Assembly (NCBI GenBank): GCA_900772745.1
Contig: CAAGRV010000118.1
Location: 1 to 19,180 of the forward strand
Source of the DNA: Clostridia bacterium
GTDB lineage: Bacteria > Bacillota > Clostridia > Christensenellales > UBA3700
Direction of reading: 5' to 3'
Length of the DNA stretch: 19,180 bases
Shown piece after piece: positions 7,848-16,041 of this stretch. The position numbers and the translations under genes were made by a program. The first letter of the stretch is position 1, and each line of letters starts with the position of its first letter. A model generated the notes under the pieces. The model was not told the DNA's origin and made no database searches. It saw nothing but the letters and a program-made list of their open reading frames with translations.

Positions 7848-8345
7848 GATTTCTATATCTGTCACGTCGTCAGGAATAAACACGTCCAATTCGTCCACCA
7901 TGTCCGATGAAGTGATAGCACTTGCGGGGAGTTTGACATAGGTCACTTCGGCTTGTGCAAGCACTGCTCCCGCCTTGTTCCTTATCTCGGCTGTTGCGAC
8001 GAATCCACGGCTGTTTTCTTTTGCCAATCTGCCGATACCAATCAGCTGTTCGTCGAATGGTACGGGTTTGCGGAATTTTACTTTGAGTGAAGAAGTCACC
8101 GCAAGTGGCGGATTGTCCACAGGCTGTCCCACCCAAATTACTCTACCTGCCAGCTCGTCCAACATACAAGTAATCATACCGCCGTGCGCTCTGCCTGGGT
8201 AGCTTTGATGGATAGCTTTGTACTCGAACAAGGTCACCACACTGCCGTCTTCCATCTCATAGAATGGCGCTCTAAGTCCCGCAGGGTTGTTGATACCACA
8301 CACTATGCAAGACTTAGAATTTTTTTGTTTCCTAACTACTTTCAT
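7845..8345 (-). CDS. PaaI-type hotdog-fold thioesterase
   Basis: A 166-residue single-domain hotdog protein that probably hydrolyses an acyl-CoA or related thioester in the cytoplasm. The motif HGGM (54-57) and the acidic LDE (62-64) on the central helix are the usual active-site region of the PaaI/4HBT group. The N-terminus carries C13 and C16 in SCIVCGxxNPAGL, a cysteine pair common in one subgroup and sometimes metal-binding. The C-terminus is an acidic tail. The ATG overlaps the gpmI stop codon (ATGA) and no good Shine-Dalgarno is visible, so translation is likely coupled to gpmI. Why a thioesterase closes a glycolytic operon is not clear. Its substrate cannot be read from the sequence. 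Confidence 0.88.
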   Translation of the reverse strand: MKVVRKQKNSKSCIVCGINNPAGLRAPFYEMEDGSVVTLFEYKAIHQSYPGRAHGGMITCMLDELAGRVIWVGQPVDNPPLAVTSSLKVKFRKPVPFDEQLIGIGRLAKENSRGFVATAEIRNKAGAVLAQAEVTYVKLPASAITSSDMVDELDVFIPDDVTDIEI

Positions 8346-9874
8346 TTTACAATAAGGCTCTTGCCAGTCATTTCTGCTGGAATTGCAAGGCCCATCATTT
8401 CCAACATTGTTGGAGCAATGTCACAAAGCTTGCCGTCTTTCAAACCTTTGACTTTGTCGTTGCCGATTGCGATGAATGGCACTGGGTTGGTGGTATGAGC
8501 GGTAAATGGAGTTCCGTCCGGCTCATACATATAATCGCAGTTGCCGTGATCCGCAGTGATGAGAGCTTGTCCGCCCACGCTTAGGATAGCATCCACTACT
8601 TTTTGTACGCACTCGTCGGTCACCTCGACAGCTTTCTTAGCTGCGTCCATCACGCCTGTATGTCCTACCATATCACAGTTGGCAAAGTTGAGAATCATCA
8701 CGTCATATTTGCCTGACTTGATAGTCTCGACTGCCTTGTCGCATACGCCATAAGCGCTCATCTCAGGCATCATATCGAATGTAGCAATCTTTGGAGAATC
8801 AATAAGGATACGATCCTCGTTTGGATTTGGAGCTTCCACACCGCCGTTGAAGAAGAACGTTACGTGCGCATACTTTTGTGTTTCGGCGATACGGAATTGT
8901 TTCAATCCGCACTTGGATAGATATTCGCCCAAAGTGTTGTTGTAGCTCTCTGGCTTGTAAGCAACGTCGAGTTTGTCGTTGAAAGTCACGTCATATTGGG
9001 TAAATGATACAAAGTTTGGAGCCAAAAATCCGCTCTTTCTCTCGAATCCTTTGAAGTCCTCGAAAATGAATGAACGAGTGATTTGTCTAGCTCTGTCAGG
9101 ACGGAAGTTGAAGAAAATCATACTGTCGCCCTTGGCCACTTTTGCCACTGGTGCGCCGTCTTTTGTCAAGACTGTTGGGAGCATAAATTCGTCGGTTACG
9201 CCCTTGTCATAGCTGTGTTGCATAGCCTCGACTGGGTCGCTCTCCATCACGCCTTCGCCCTCTACCATAGCGTTGTAAGCCTTTTCTACTCTGTCCCAAA
9301 TGTTATCTCTGTCCATTGCATAAAAACGGCCGTTGATAGTTGCGATTGTACCAAAGTTGATGCTTTGCATATAATCAACGAGCTTTTGGATAAACTCCTT
9401 ACCGCTGGTTGGAGCTACATCTCTGCCGTCCATAAAGCAGTGAACGTACACATTGTCTAGTCCCATATCTTTTGCGAGTTTGATACAAGCGAAAAGATGC
9501 TCTATATGGCTGTGTACTCCACCATCGGATACAAGTCCCATAAGGTGAAGTTTTTTGTTGTTTTTCTTAGCTTTTTCTACCACTTCTACAAGCGCTGGAT
9601 TGGTGAAAAAGTCGCCGTCTTGGATAGCTTTGGTGATACGAGTAAGCTCTTGATAAATAATGCGACCTGCACCAATGTTGAGGTGTCCGACTTCGCTGTT
9701 GCCCATTTGTCCATCAGGAAGTCCCACGTTCATTCCGCTTGCTTGGAGCTCCGAATGTGGATAAGTCGAGAGCATTTTGGTCACGTTTGGTGAAGTGATA
9801 GGAGATATTGCATTGTTGTCGGCTGGGGCGTTGATACCATAGCCGTCCATAATTATAAGTCCAGTAAATTTCAT
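8342..9874 (-). CDS. gpmI: 2,3-bisphosphoglycerate-independent phosphoglycerate mutase
   Basis: Interconverts 3- and 2-phosphoglycerate in lower glycolysis, with two manganese ions and a phosphoserine intermediate. It has the normal length of 510 residues. The alkaline-phosphatase-fold metal motif IMDGYG (residues 8-13), the nucleophile S60 in GQMGNSEVGH, DGGVHSH, MDGRD, NFRPDRARQ and the C-terminal metal motifs NFANCDMVGHTG and TADHGNCD are all present. The start at 9874 has AAGG 7 bases upstream. A 24-bp perfect palindrome lies just before that ribosome binding site. It is the third gene after pgk and tpiA, and overlaps the thioesterase gene by 4 bases. Confidence 0.97.
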   Translation of the reverse strand: MKFTGLIIMDGYGINAPADNNAISPITSPNVTKMLSTYPHSELQASGMNVGLPDGQMGNSEVGHLNIGAGRIIYQELTRITKAIQDGDFFTNPALVEVVEKAKKNNKKLHLMGLVSDGGVHSHIEHLFACIKLAKDMGLDNVYVHCFMDGRDVAPTSGKEFIQKLVDYMQSINFGTIATINGRFYAMDRDNIWDRVEKAYNAMVEGEGVMESDPVEAMQHSYDKGVTDEFMLPTVLTKDGAPVAKVAKGDSMIFFNFRPDRARQITRSFIFEDFKGFERKSGFLAPNFVSFTQYDVTFNDKLDVAYKPESYNNTLGEYLSKCGLKQFRIAETQKYAHVTFFFNGGVEAPNPNEDRILIDSPKIATFDMMPEMSAYGVCDKAVETIKSGKYDVMILNFANCDMVGHTGVMDAAKKAVEVTDECVQKVVDAILSVGGQALITADHGNCDYMYEPDGTPFTAHTTNPVPFIAIGNDKVKGLKDGKLCDIAPTMLEMMGLAIPAEMTGKSLIVK

Positions 9875-9889
9875 TTTTTTCCTTTTAGT

Positions 9890-9913
9890 AAGGCTCTCGA
9901 TATCGAGAGCCTT
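9890..9913. other. 24-bp perfect palindrome between tpiA and gpmI
   Basis: AAGGCTCTCGATATCGAGAGCCTT is fully self-complementary. It sits in the 65-base gap just upstream of the gpmI ribosome binding site. On the minus strand it is followed by ACTAAAAGG and not by a T run, so it does not look like a complete terminator. It could be an RNA stability or processing hairpin, or a DNA-binding site. Confidence 0.65.
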
Positions 9914-9939
9914 GAGATTGTTTTGATTTGGTTGTCTTC

Positions 9940-10689
9940 TTAGTATTTTACTACTTGTGAGAAGTCAACAGCTTTGAGTGATGCGCCACCGATAAGTCCG
10001 CCATCGATTTGTGGCATAGCCATAAGGTCAGATGCGTTCTTTGGATTCATAGAGCCACCATATTGGATTCTAACTTTGTTCTCAACACAATCAGCACAAT
10101 ATAGGTCAGCCATCTTGTTACGGATAATAGCGATTGTATCGTTTGCCTCTTCCTTAGTAGCAGTTTTGCCTGTACCGATAGCCCAAATTGGCTCATAAGC
10201 GATAACGATTTTGTCGAGTTCGTCAGCTGTGATGTCAGCGAAAGCGCCTTCAACTTGTTTTACGAGCACTTTTTCAACTTTGCCAGCCTCTCTCTCTTCG
10301 AGTGTTTCGCCTACGCAAATGATTGGTTTAAGTCCGCTAGCAAGAGCAGCTTTTACTCTCTTGTTTACTGTTTCGTCAGTTTCGCCGAAGTATTGTCTTC
10401 TTTCGCTGTGTCCGATGATAACATACTCAACACCAAGTTCTACGAGCATTTTTGCACTGATTTCGCCAGTGAAAGCTCCTTTCTCTGCCCAGTGTACGTT
10501 CTCTGCGCCAACTTTGATATTGGTACCTTTGGTCATCTCTACAGCTGTAGCAAGGTCAGTGTAAGGAGTACAAATAACTACTTCTGCCTCTGCGTCAGCT
10601 ACGAGTGGTATAAGGTCAGCAATCAATGCCTTTGTGTCAGCGATTGTGTTGTTCATTTTCCAGTTTCCTGCAATAATAGGTCTTCTCAT
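9940..10689 (-). CDS. tpiA: Triosephosphate isomerase
   Basis: Interconverts dihydroxyacetone phosphate and glyceraldehyde 3-phosphate. All catalytic motifs of the TIM barrel are visible: GNWKMN with the lysine at residue 11, GHSERR with the catalytic histidine, YEPIWAIGTGK with the catalytic glutamate, and the phosphate-binding QYGGSM and GGLIGGAS segments. The start at 10689 gives the typical 249 residues and has GGAG 8 bases upstream. The open frame extends a further 15 codons into the end of pgk but those residues are not family-like. It starts 23 bases after the pgk stop. Confidence 0.97.
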   Translation of the reverse strand: MRRPIIAGNWKMNNTIADTKALIADLIPLVADAEAEVVICTPYTDLATAVEMTKGTNIKVGAENVHWAEKGAFTGEISAKMLVELGVEYVIIGHSERRQYFGETDETVNKRVKAALASGLKPIICVGETLEEREAGKVEKVLVKQVEGAFADITADELDKIVIAYEPIWAIGTGKTATKEEANDTIAIIRNKMADLYCADCVENKVRIQYGGSMNPKNASDLMAMPQIDGGLIGGASLKAVDFSQVVKY

Positions 10690-10712
10690 TTTTCTATCTC
10701 CAAATATGTATT

Positions 10713-12032
10713 TTATTCTTTGTCGTTGAGGCAAGCGATACCAGGGAGTACCTTACCTTCAAATAGTTCGAGTGATGCACCACCACCTGTAGAAATGTGG
10801 GTCATCTTGTCTGCAAAGCCAAGTTGGGCAACTGCTGCTGCGCTGTCGCCACCACCAATGATAGTTGTAGCGTCTGTTGCTTCTGCAAGCGCTTTTGCAA
10901 CTGCGATTGTGCCTTGGGCAAGTGTTGGGTTCTCGAATACGCCCATAGGTCCATTCCAAATAACTGTCTTTGCACTCTTTACTGCGTCAGCAAAAAGCTT
11001 TTGGGTAGCTACGCCAATATCAAGTCCCATTTTGTCTTCTGGGATAGCGTTGGAAGGAACGTTCTCAATCTCAACCTTGGCATCGATTGGGTCTGGGAAT
11101 TCGTCCACAACAGCAGAGTCAACTGGCAACAAAATTGTCTTGCCGAGCTCTTTTGCTTTTGCGAGCATATCTTTACAATAATCAATCTTTTCGTTGTCTA
11201 CCAAAGACTTGCCTACGCTACCGCCTTGAGCAACAAGGAATGTATAAGCCATACCGCCACCGATAACGAGTGTATCGCACTTGTTGAGAAGGTTGTCGAT
11301 AACTTTGAGCTTGTCAGCAACCTTAGCTCCACCAAGGATAGCTACGAATGGTCTAACTGGTGACTCCAAAGATTTTGCCATAACGTTGAGTTCCTTTTCG
11401 ATAAGGAATCCGCAAACAGCAACTTTTACAAAGCCGTATTCGACGATACCTGCGGTAGATGCGTGACTTCTGTGAGCTGTACCGAAAGCGTCATTTACAT
11501 AAATGTCTGCATATTGTGCAAGTTTGCTACAAAAATCTTTGTCGCAAGCCTCTTCTTCTGCGTGGAAACGCAAGTTTTCTAGCAATACGCATTCGCCTTC
11601 TTTGCAAGCAGCAACTTTTGCTTTTGCATCTTCGCCGATTACGTCTTTTGCGAATGTTACTTTGCCATCAAGAAGTTCGTTAAGTCTGTCAGCAACTGGT
11701 TTCAAAGTAAGCTTAACTGGGTCATTCTTCAATGCTTTTGCAATGATTTCTTGCTTTGCAGCTGCTTGCTCTTCTGCTGGCAATTTTTCGATAGCCTTTT
11801 TGTCTTTCTTTGTCAATTTTACTTCATCACTAAAAATGCTGTGTGGCTTGCCCATGTGAGAACAAAGAATAACCTTTGCTCCGTGCTCCATCAAATATTT
11901 GATGGTTGGCAAAGCACCATTGATTCTGTTTTCGTCAGTGATTTTGCCGTCCTTCATAGGAACGTTGAAGTCTACTCTGACCAAACATCTTTTGCCTTTG
12001 ACATCTACATCTTTGATTGACATCTTGTTCAT
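10713..12032 (-). CDS. pgk: Phosphoglycerate kinase with a charged insertion
   Basis: Transfers phosphate from 1,3-bisphosphoglycerate to ADP. Family motifs are VRVDFNVP near the N-terminus, ENLRFHAEE, YVNDAFGTAHRSHAST, AILGGAKVADK, GGGMAYTF, WNGPMGVFE and the C-terminal TIIGGGDSAAAV and STGGGASLELFEG. At 439 residues it is longer than the usual 390-400. The extra length is mainly at residues 64-108, after SHMGKP, where a lysine/glutamate/alanine-rich helical segment replaces the usual short loop before TLKPVADRL. The start at 12032 has AGGAG 9 bases upstream; an ATG three codons later is an alternative. It is the first gene of the operon pgk-tpiA-gpmI-thioesterase and has a clear promoter. 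No gapdh gene is present upstream. Confidence 0.97.
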   Translation of the reverse strand: MNKMSIKDVDVKGKRCLVRVDFNVPMKDGKITDENRINGALPTIKYLMEHGAKVILCSHMGKPHSIFSDEVKLTKKDKKAIEKLPAEEQAAAKQEIIAKALKNDPVKLTLKPVADRLNELLDGKVTFAKDVIGEDAKAKVAACKEGECVLLENLRFHAEEEACDKDFCSKLAQYADIYVNDAFGTAHRSHASTAGIVEYGFVKVAVCGFLIEKELNVMAKSLESPVRPFVAILGGAKVADKLKVIDNLLNKCDTLVIGGGMAYTFLVAQGGSVGKSLVDNEKIDYCKDMLAKAKELGKTILLPVDSAVVDEFPDPIDAKVEIENVPSNAIPEDKMGLDIGVATQKLFADAVKSAKTVIWNGPMGVFENPTLAQGTIAVAKALAEATDATTIIGGGDSAAAVAQLGFADKMTHISTGGGASLELFEGKVLPGIACLNDKE

Positions 12033-12074
12033 AAATAAAAACTCCTTTTATTTGTGTTAAAATTTCGCATACTC

Positions 12075-12104
12075 ATTGTAACACTTTTTTGTTATATTTG
12101 TAAA
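12075..12104 (-). promoter_or_regulatory. Promoter of the glycolytic operon
   Basis: On the minus strand TTTACA (12099-12104), 18 bases, TACAAT (12075-12080) preceded by TG as TGTTACAAT, an extended -10. The expected start near 12068 would give a leader of about 35 bases before pgk. Confidence 0.65.
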
Positions 12105-12130
12105 GCAATATATATATAAACTGCTTTATA

Positions 12131-13756
12131 CTATTTTATAATAAAGACTTTGCTCTCCCCACCTTGGAGATTGACGCTGGATAGGTCTTGGAGCTCGTAC
12201 TCTTTGCCCGTCCACACTTCGACAACTCTATTGCCCGCTGTCCAATTCGCTTGGATATATTCGTCACTGCCAATTTTGTTCCAGTCTACCTTGACTGTCT
12301 TTGGCGATGACTTCTTGTTGAACAAGCATACCGCAACACCCTTTTCAAGCGGTTTGGCAAGAATATCTACCCCGCCTTTGATGATTCGCTTTGCTTGCTT
12401 GCCCAATTTGTCTTGGTCGATGGCAATCATATCAGCGTTGGTCACAATATCCAGCACGTCTTGGGTAATACTGCGAATATCGTTGCCTAGCATAAGCGGA
12501 GCGCTCATCATACACCACAGCGCAAAGTGCGATTTGTTTTGTTCGAGCGTAAGATTTCCGTTGCCCACTTCGAGCATATCTGGGTCGTTGTAATGCCCTA
12601 TGCTTGCGCTTTGATAGAGCTTTACATTGTGCTCATAGATTTGCTTTATCCACCACCATTTTGGCATAATGTCAGGCGTTGTTCTCCACATATTGCCCAC
12701 CTTGTTTGCCCACAAATATGGTTGATTTCTTCCCCATTCGCATACCGAAAATACGATAGGTTTGAGTGGAGCGTTGTTTTCTTTGGCAACTCTCTCGCTT
12801 GCCTTTTTCAAGGCTTGTCCCATTTTGTAGTATTGGAACATAGAGCTGTCCGCACGAGTGCCAACTGGGTTGGTGAGTGATATTTGATTTACGCCCTTTT
12901 TGAGTTGGATTTTTTGGCTAAAACGAGCTGTTACATTCCATTTCTTTTGTGGTGGAATTTCAAAATAATATGCCTGATCGCCCACTTTTGCTCTTAGGAA
13001 TTTGTCGTACATACCCTTCTTGAACACATTGATTGTTAGGATATATTCGCCCCCTTCTTCTACATAAACATTATCGAACAAGGCTTCGCCTTTGGCTTTG
13101 TCCATACCCGATATATACTTGTTGCCCTCTACTTTCTTGGTTGGCATCAAACGAGCTGTGCCACGCAAAACCGCTTGGTCACACAAGATTTTTTGTACAA
13201 CCTTGCCGTTGCCCACTTGGCTTATTTCGATGCTGTACACGAGTGGCGCATAGCTAGGAATGGCTATGTTGTGACAAAAATCATATTTGAAAAACTCAAA
13301 GCCCCACCTTGCAATGGTGAGAGCGTCTTTTTCTTCTCTGCCTAGGCTTGCAGGCAAGTCCTCGCAAGTGTAGGTGCCGTTGCTCGAATATGTACCTACT
13401 TTGAGTCCAAAGCCGTTGATAGTTTGGACAAGCGGTTGCATTCCCATCGAAAATCTGACCATATCGCCTTGGAGTTCATCGTTTTCATCTCTTAGGTTGG
13501 CGTGCCAACAATCGTCTAGGTTGAGATAGCGATAACCCGCATCTACCAAGCCTTTTTCTTTCATAGCTTTGGCAGTGTCAAGAATCATATCTTGGTCGAT
13601 ATTGTTCTTGAATGTATTCCAACTCGACCAACCCATTGGCGGTGTTTGAGCAACGCCGTTGTCATATTCTTCTTCGATGTCCACATTTGTTATGCGGCTG
13701 TTGGGTGTAAAAAGTTGTTTCAAAAAGCAAATAGGACACATTCCGTTACGCTTCAT
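12131..13756 (-). CDS. GH27 alpha-galactosidase with inserted beta-rich domain
   Basis: Removes alpha-linked galactose from melibiose- or raffinose-type sugars. Barrel motifs are PPMGWSSWNTF (39-49), LDDCW (80-84), the nucleophile D159 in FKYDFC, and NDPDML (390-395) holding the acid/base aspartate. Between D159 and the next barrel strand about 138 residues (168-305) are inserted. They are rich in strands (GEYILTINV, KGVNQISL) and look like a carbohydrate-binding or other beta-sandwich domain. A C-terminal beta domain follows from about 430. No signal peptide is seen, so the enzyme should act inside the cell. The short N-terminal extension contains CPIC. I place the start at 13756 because AAGGAG lies 7 bases upstream; this overlaps the end of the alcohol dehydrogenase gene by 11 bases. 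The length is 541 residues. Confidence 0.92.
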   Translation of the reverse strand: MKRNGMCPICFLKQLFTPNSRITNVDIEEEYDNGVAQTPPMGWSSWNTFKNNIDQDMILDTAKAMKEKGLVDAGYRYLNLDDCWHANLRDENDELQGDMVRFSMGMQPLVQTINGFGLKVGTYSSNGTYTCEDLPASLGREEKDALTIARWGFEFFKYDFCHNIAIPSYAPLVYSIEISQVGNGKVVQKILCDQAVLRGTARLMPTKKVEGNKYISGMDKAKGEALFDNVYVEEGGEYILTINVFKKGMYDKFLRAKVGDQAYYFEIPPQKKWNVTARFSQKIQLKKGVNQISLTNPVGTRADSSMFQYYKMGQALKKASERVAKENNAPLKPIVFSVCEWGRNQPYLWANKVGNMWRTTPDIMPKWWWIKQIYEHNVKLYQSASIGHYNDPDMLEVGNGNLTLEQNKSHFALWCMMSAPLMLGNDIRSITQDVLDIVTNADMIAIDQDKLGKQAKRIIKGGVDILAKPLEKGVAVCLFNKKSSPKTVKVDWNKIGSDEYIQANWTAGNRVVEVWTGKEYELQDLSSVNLQGGESKVFIIK

Positions 13757-14969
13757 CTTCTCTCTCCTTAATCGTGTGATACATATCTTCCAATTCTTGC
13801 TTGCCCATAAACTTTGGCACTGGATAAAGTGGGTTGGCTTCCTTGTATGCACGCTCTGCCATCATAGGAATATCCTCGTCTTTGATACCCCCAATCTTGG
13901 TAGGTATATTGAGCTTTTCGCCCAATTCTCTCAATGCTTTCATGAACAGCTCAGCATTCTCTTCCACAGATTTTGACTTGTCCGCAACGCCAATATAAGT
14001 GGCAAGCTCTTGGAGCTTTTTGTCAATGCTTTTGCCGTAATAATCCAATACGTATGGCAAAATTACCGCATTGGCAAGTCCATGTGGAGTGCCGTACACA
14101 CCACCAAGTTGGTGCGCTATTGCATGCACATAACCGACGTATGCCCTAGTAAAACTTACCCCCGCAAAGTATGAGGCGATTTGCATAATTTGTCTAGACT
14201 CTACGTCCTCGTCATCGTTGTAAGCCTTTGGCAAGAACTCGAAAATCAACTTGATTGCTCTCACCGACGCCTCTCGTGTGATATAACAATTTGCTTTGCC
14301 AAGATATGCCTCTACGGCGTGAGTGAGTGCGTCCATACCTGTGGTTGCAAGTATATGCTTTGGAAGTCCCACCAACAAGCGTGGCTCGAACACTACATAG
14401 TGCGGAATAAGACTTGGATCGTTGAGCGCATACTTCTCGTGAGTGGTTGCGTCAGATATGACTGCCGCCAACGTCGTTTCACTGCCCGAACCTGCTGTGG
14501 TCGGAACGGCAATGAATGGTGGCAACTTCTTGCGGATTTTGAGCAATCCACGCATTTTTTGCACGGGTTTGTTTGGGCAAACTATCCTTGCTCCTATTGC
14601 TTTGGCGCAATCCATTGGAGAACCGCCACCAAAAGCAACTATGCAAGCGCAATCGTTCTCTTTGTAAACTTGAACGCCCGCCTCTACGTTGTCAATGGTC
14701 GGATTGGCTACCACGTTGGAAAAGACAGTGTACTTGACGCCTGCCTCGTCGAAAGATTGGAGCATTTGGGCGAATGGTTGGAGAGTCTTGACCGTATTTC
14801 CAGTCACCACCAACACGTTGCCAAGCTCGTTGTCTTTGACGAACTTGCCCAACCCTTGTAGCCCGCCTATGTCGTCCAACACCTTAGGTTGGCGCCAAGG
14901 CAAAAAATTGGAGGCTACATACATTGTCTTTTGATATACTCGGCATCCGAATTTTTGCAAAAAATTCAT
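13746..14969 (-). CDS. Iron-containing alcohol dehydrogenase
   Basis: A group III NAD(P)-dependent alcohol or aldehyde reductase of 407 residues. The nucleotide-binding GGGSPMDCAKAIG (about residue 115), PTTAGSGSE, the metal-binding region MDALTHAVEAY, and histidines in HAIAHQLGGVYGTPHGLANA are all present, so the enzyme should be active. AGGAG lies 7 bases before the ATG at 14969. It is the first gene of a two-gene operon and overlaps the alpha-galactosidase gene by 11 bases. The pairing could mean that the reductase disposes of reducing equivalents from sugar fermentation or reduces a sugar-derived aldehyde; this is inference. The natural substrate cannot be told. Confidence 0.94.
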   Translation of the reverse strand: MNFLQKFGCRVYQKTMYVASNFLPWRQPKVLDDIGGLQGLGKFVKDNELGNVLVVTGNTVKTLQPFAQMLQSFDEAGVKYTVFSNVVANPTIDNVEAGVQVYKENDCACIVAFGGGSPMDCAKAIGARIVCPNKPVQKMRGLLKIRKKLPPFIAVPTTAGSGSETTLAAVISDATTHEKYALNDPSLIPHYVVFEPRLLVGLPKHILATTGMDALTHAVEAYLGKANCYITREASVRAIKLIFEFLPKAYNDDEDVESRQIMQIASYFAGVSFTRAYVGYVHAIAHQLGGVYGTPHGLANAVILPYVLDYYGKSIDKKLQELATYIGVADKSKSVEENAELFMKALRELGEKLNIPTKIGGIKDEDIPMMAERAYKEANPLYPVPKFMGKQELEDMYHTIKEREDEA

Positions 14970-14996
14970 AATTTACTCCTACTAAATGCTGAAAAT

Positions 14997-15025
14997 ATTA
15001 TAATACTAAAACGCCAAAGTGTCAA
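14997..15025 (-). promoter_or_regulatory. Consensus sigma-A promoter of the adh-GH27 operon
   Basis: On the minus strand TTGACA (15020-15025), 17 bases, TATAAT (14997-15002): both hexamers and the spacer equal the consensus. It lies in the 62-base gap after the rluA-family stop codon and gives a leader of about 20 bases. No operator-like palindrome is seen next to it. Confidence 0.85.
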
Positions 15026-15031
15026 TAGCGT

Positions 15032-15901
15032 TTATTCCCAAGGAGCTTTGCTGTCCAACACAACCTTTTGGCGAGTGATTGGCGAGCAAAATTCTAGATG
15101 ACAGCTGTGCAGGGCTTGAGTGGTGACCATTGTGCCGTTGGGAGCTGGCATAGGTTTGCCATCGCCATAAAGCTTGTCCGCTACCAATGGGTGTCCGATA
15201 TGGGCGGTATGTACTCTTATTTGGTGCGTGCGACCTGTGACCAATTCGCATTCGACTAGGGTATAATCTTCCCAGTTTTCCAAAACTTTGTACTTGGTGA
15301 TAGCTTGTTTGCCGTGCGGTGCTACATACCTTTTCATAGACTCTTCCGAGCTGTCCGCTATCGGAAAATTCCACTCCCCTTGTCCGCTCAATTTGCCTAG
15401 GCACAAAGCGTGGTATTTTTTGACTATGTCAGCTGTTGACAAAATGCTGTGCGCCAGCTGGTTTTTGGCAACAATCATCAGTCCGCTGGTATCTCTGTCC
15501 AATCGGTTGACAGGGCGATAAACAAAATCTCCCCATATGTTGGCTAGAGCATTGACCAAACTTTTGCCATAGTGATTGTGCGTAGCAATGACCGCCATAC
15601 CGCTAGGTTTGTCGATGACAGCCACGTCTTCGTCTTCGAAAACGATATTTATCGGATAGTCATACTTTGGTATTTTTTCTATGTCCCAATCTTTGAAAAT
15701 TATGTAAAATATGCGACCAGTATCGAGAAAATCCACCAAACGAAGTGGTTTTTTCTCTCCGTTTTCGACCACGTAAACAAGTCCCAACTCTTTGCGCAAA
15801 GCCGTGCAAATGGACGACGAAAAACCCAGCTGTCGCAAGTTTTGCTCCACACTGCCACTCGTCACACTATTGAGTTGTAATACCCTTGTTATCTTGTCCA
15901 T
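15032..15901 (-). CDS. RluA-family RNA pseudouridine synthase
   Basis: Converts uridine to pseudouridine in rRNA or tRNA. The catalytic aspartate is D135 in NRLDRDTSGL. The usual HRLD histidine is asparagine here, which some family members show. Other motifs are VIDKPSGM (95-102), ELVTGRTHQIRVH and HPLVADKLYG, normal for the family. The first 60 residues form a degenerate S4-like RNA-binding region. The start at 15901 (MDKITR) has AAGGAG 4-5 bases upstream and gives 289 residues. The frame stays open 36 codons further upstream, but that stretch is repeat DNA. The target nucleotide cannot be predicted. No terminator is visible, so transcripts may continue into the adh operon. Confidence 0.92.
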   Translation of the reverse strand: MDKITRVLQLNSVTSGSVEQNLRQLGFSSSICTALRKELGLVYVVENGEKKPLRLVDFLDTGRIFYIIFKDWDIEKIPKYDYPINIVFEDEDVAVIDKPSGMAVIATHNHYGKSLVNALANIWGDFVYRPVNRLDRDTSGLMIVAKNQLAHSILSTADIVKKYHALCLGKLSGQGEWNFPIADSSEESMKRYVAPHGKQAITKYKVLENWEDYTLVECELVTGRTHQIRVHTAHIGHPLVADKLYGDGKPMPAPNGTMVTTQALHSCHLEFCSPITRQKVVLDSKAPWE

Positions 15902-15944
15902 TTTTCTCCTTTTGGTTGCATTTTTATGCTTGATTGCTTTACCC

Positions 15945-16036
15945 ATTTGCGACAGCAATATCCTTGTAAAAGACTGCCCCTTAGCAAGCGAAGTGGCTAG
16001 TTGGAACAAATGTGTAAACTAGACGATAGGGATTGT
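15945..16036 (+). repeat. Palindromic repeat, single left-type unit (copy B)
   Basis: Begins TTTGCGACAGCAA, continues ATCCTTGTAAAAGACTGCCC, CTTAGCAAG, a CTAGTT/AACTAG-like stem and ends ACGATAGGGATTG. It lacks a right-type unit and is followed after 5 bases by copy C in the same direction. The stem has decayed (AAGCGAAG in place of AAGGGGAAG). Together with copy C it fills the 364 bases between the rluA-family and MGMT-like genes; no further gene is seen there. Confidence 0.8.
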
Positions 16037-16041
16037 CATCT

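Noticed and set aside
10255..11181. A 308-codon plus-strand open frame opposite tpiA and pgk
   Set aside because: It is antisense to two clear glycolytic genes and its composition (Cys, Phe, Ser rich) is typical of a shadow frame.
12102..12127. Hairpin AAAGCA...TGCTTT after the GH27 gene as a terminator
   Set aside because: On the minus strand no T run follows, and the arm overlaps the -35 box of the pgk promoter; the stem is short with a very A/T-rich interior.
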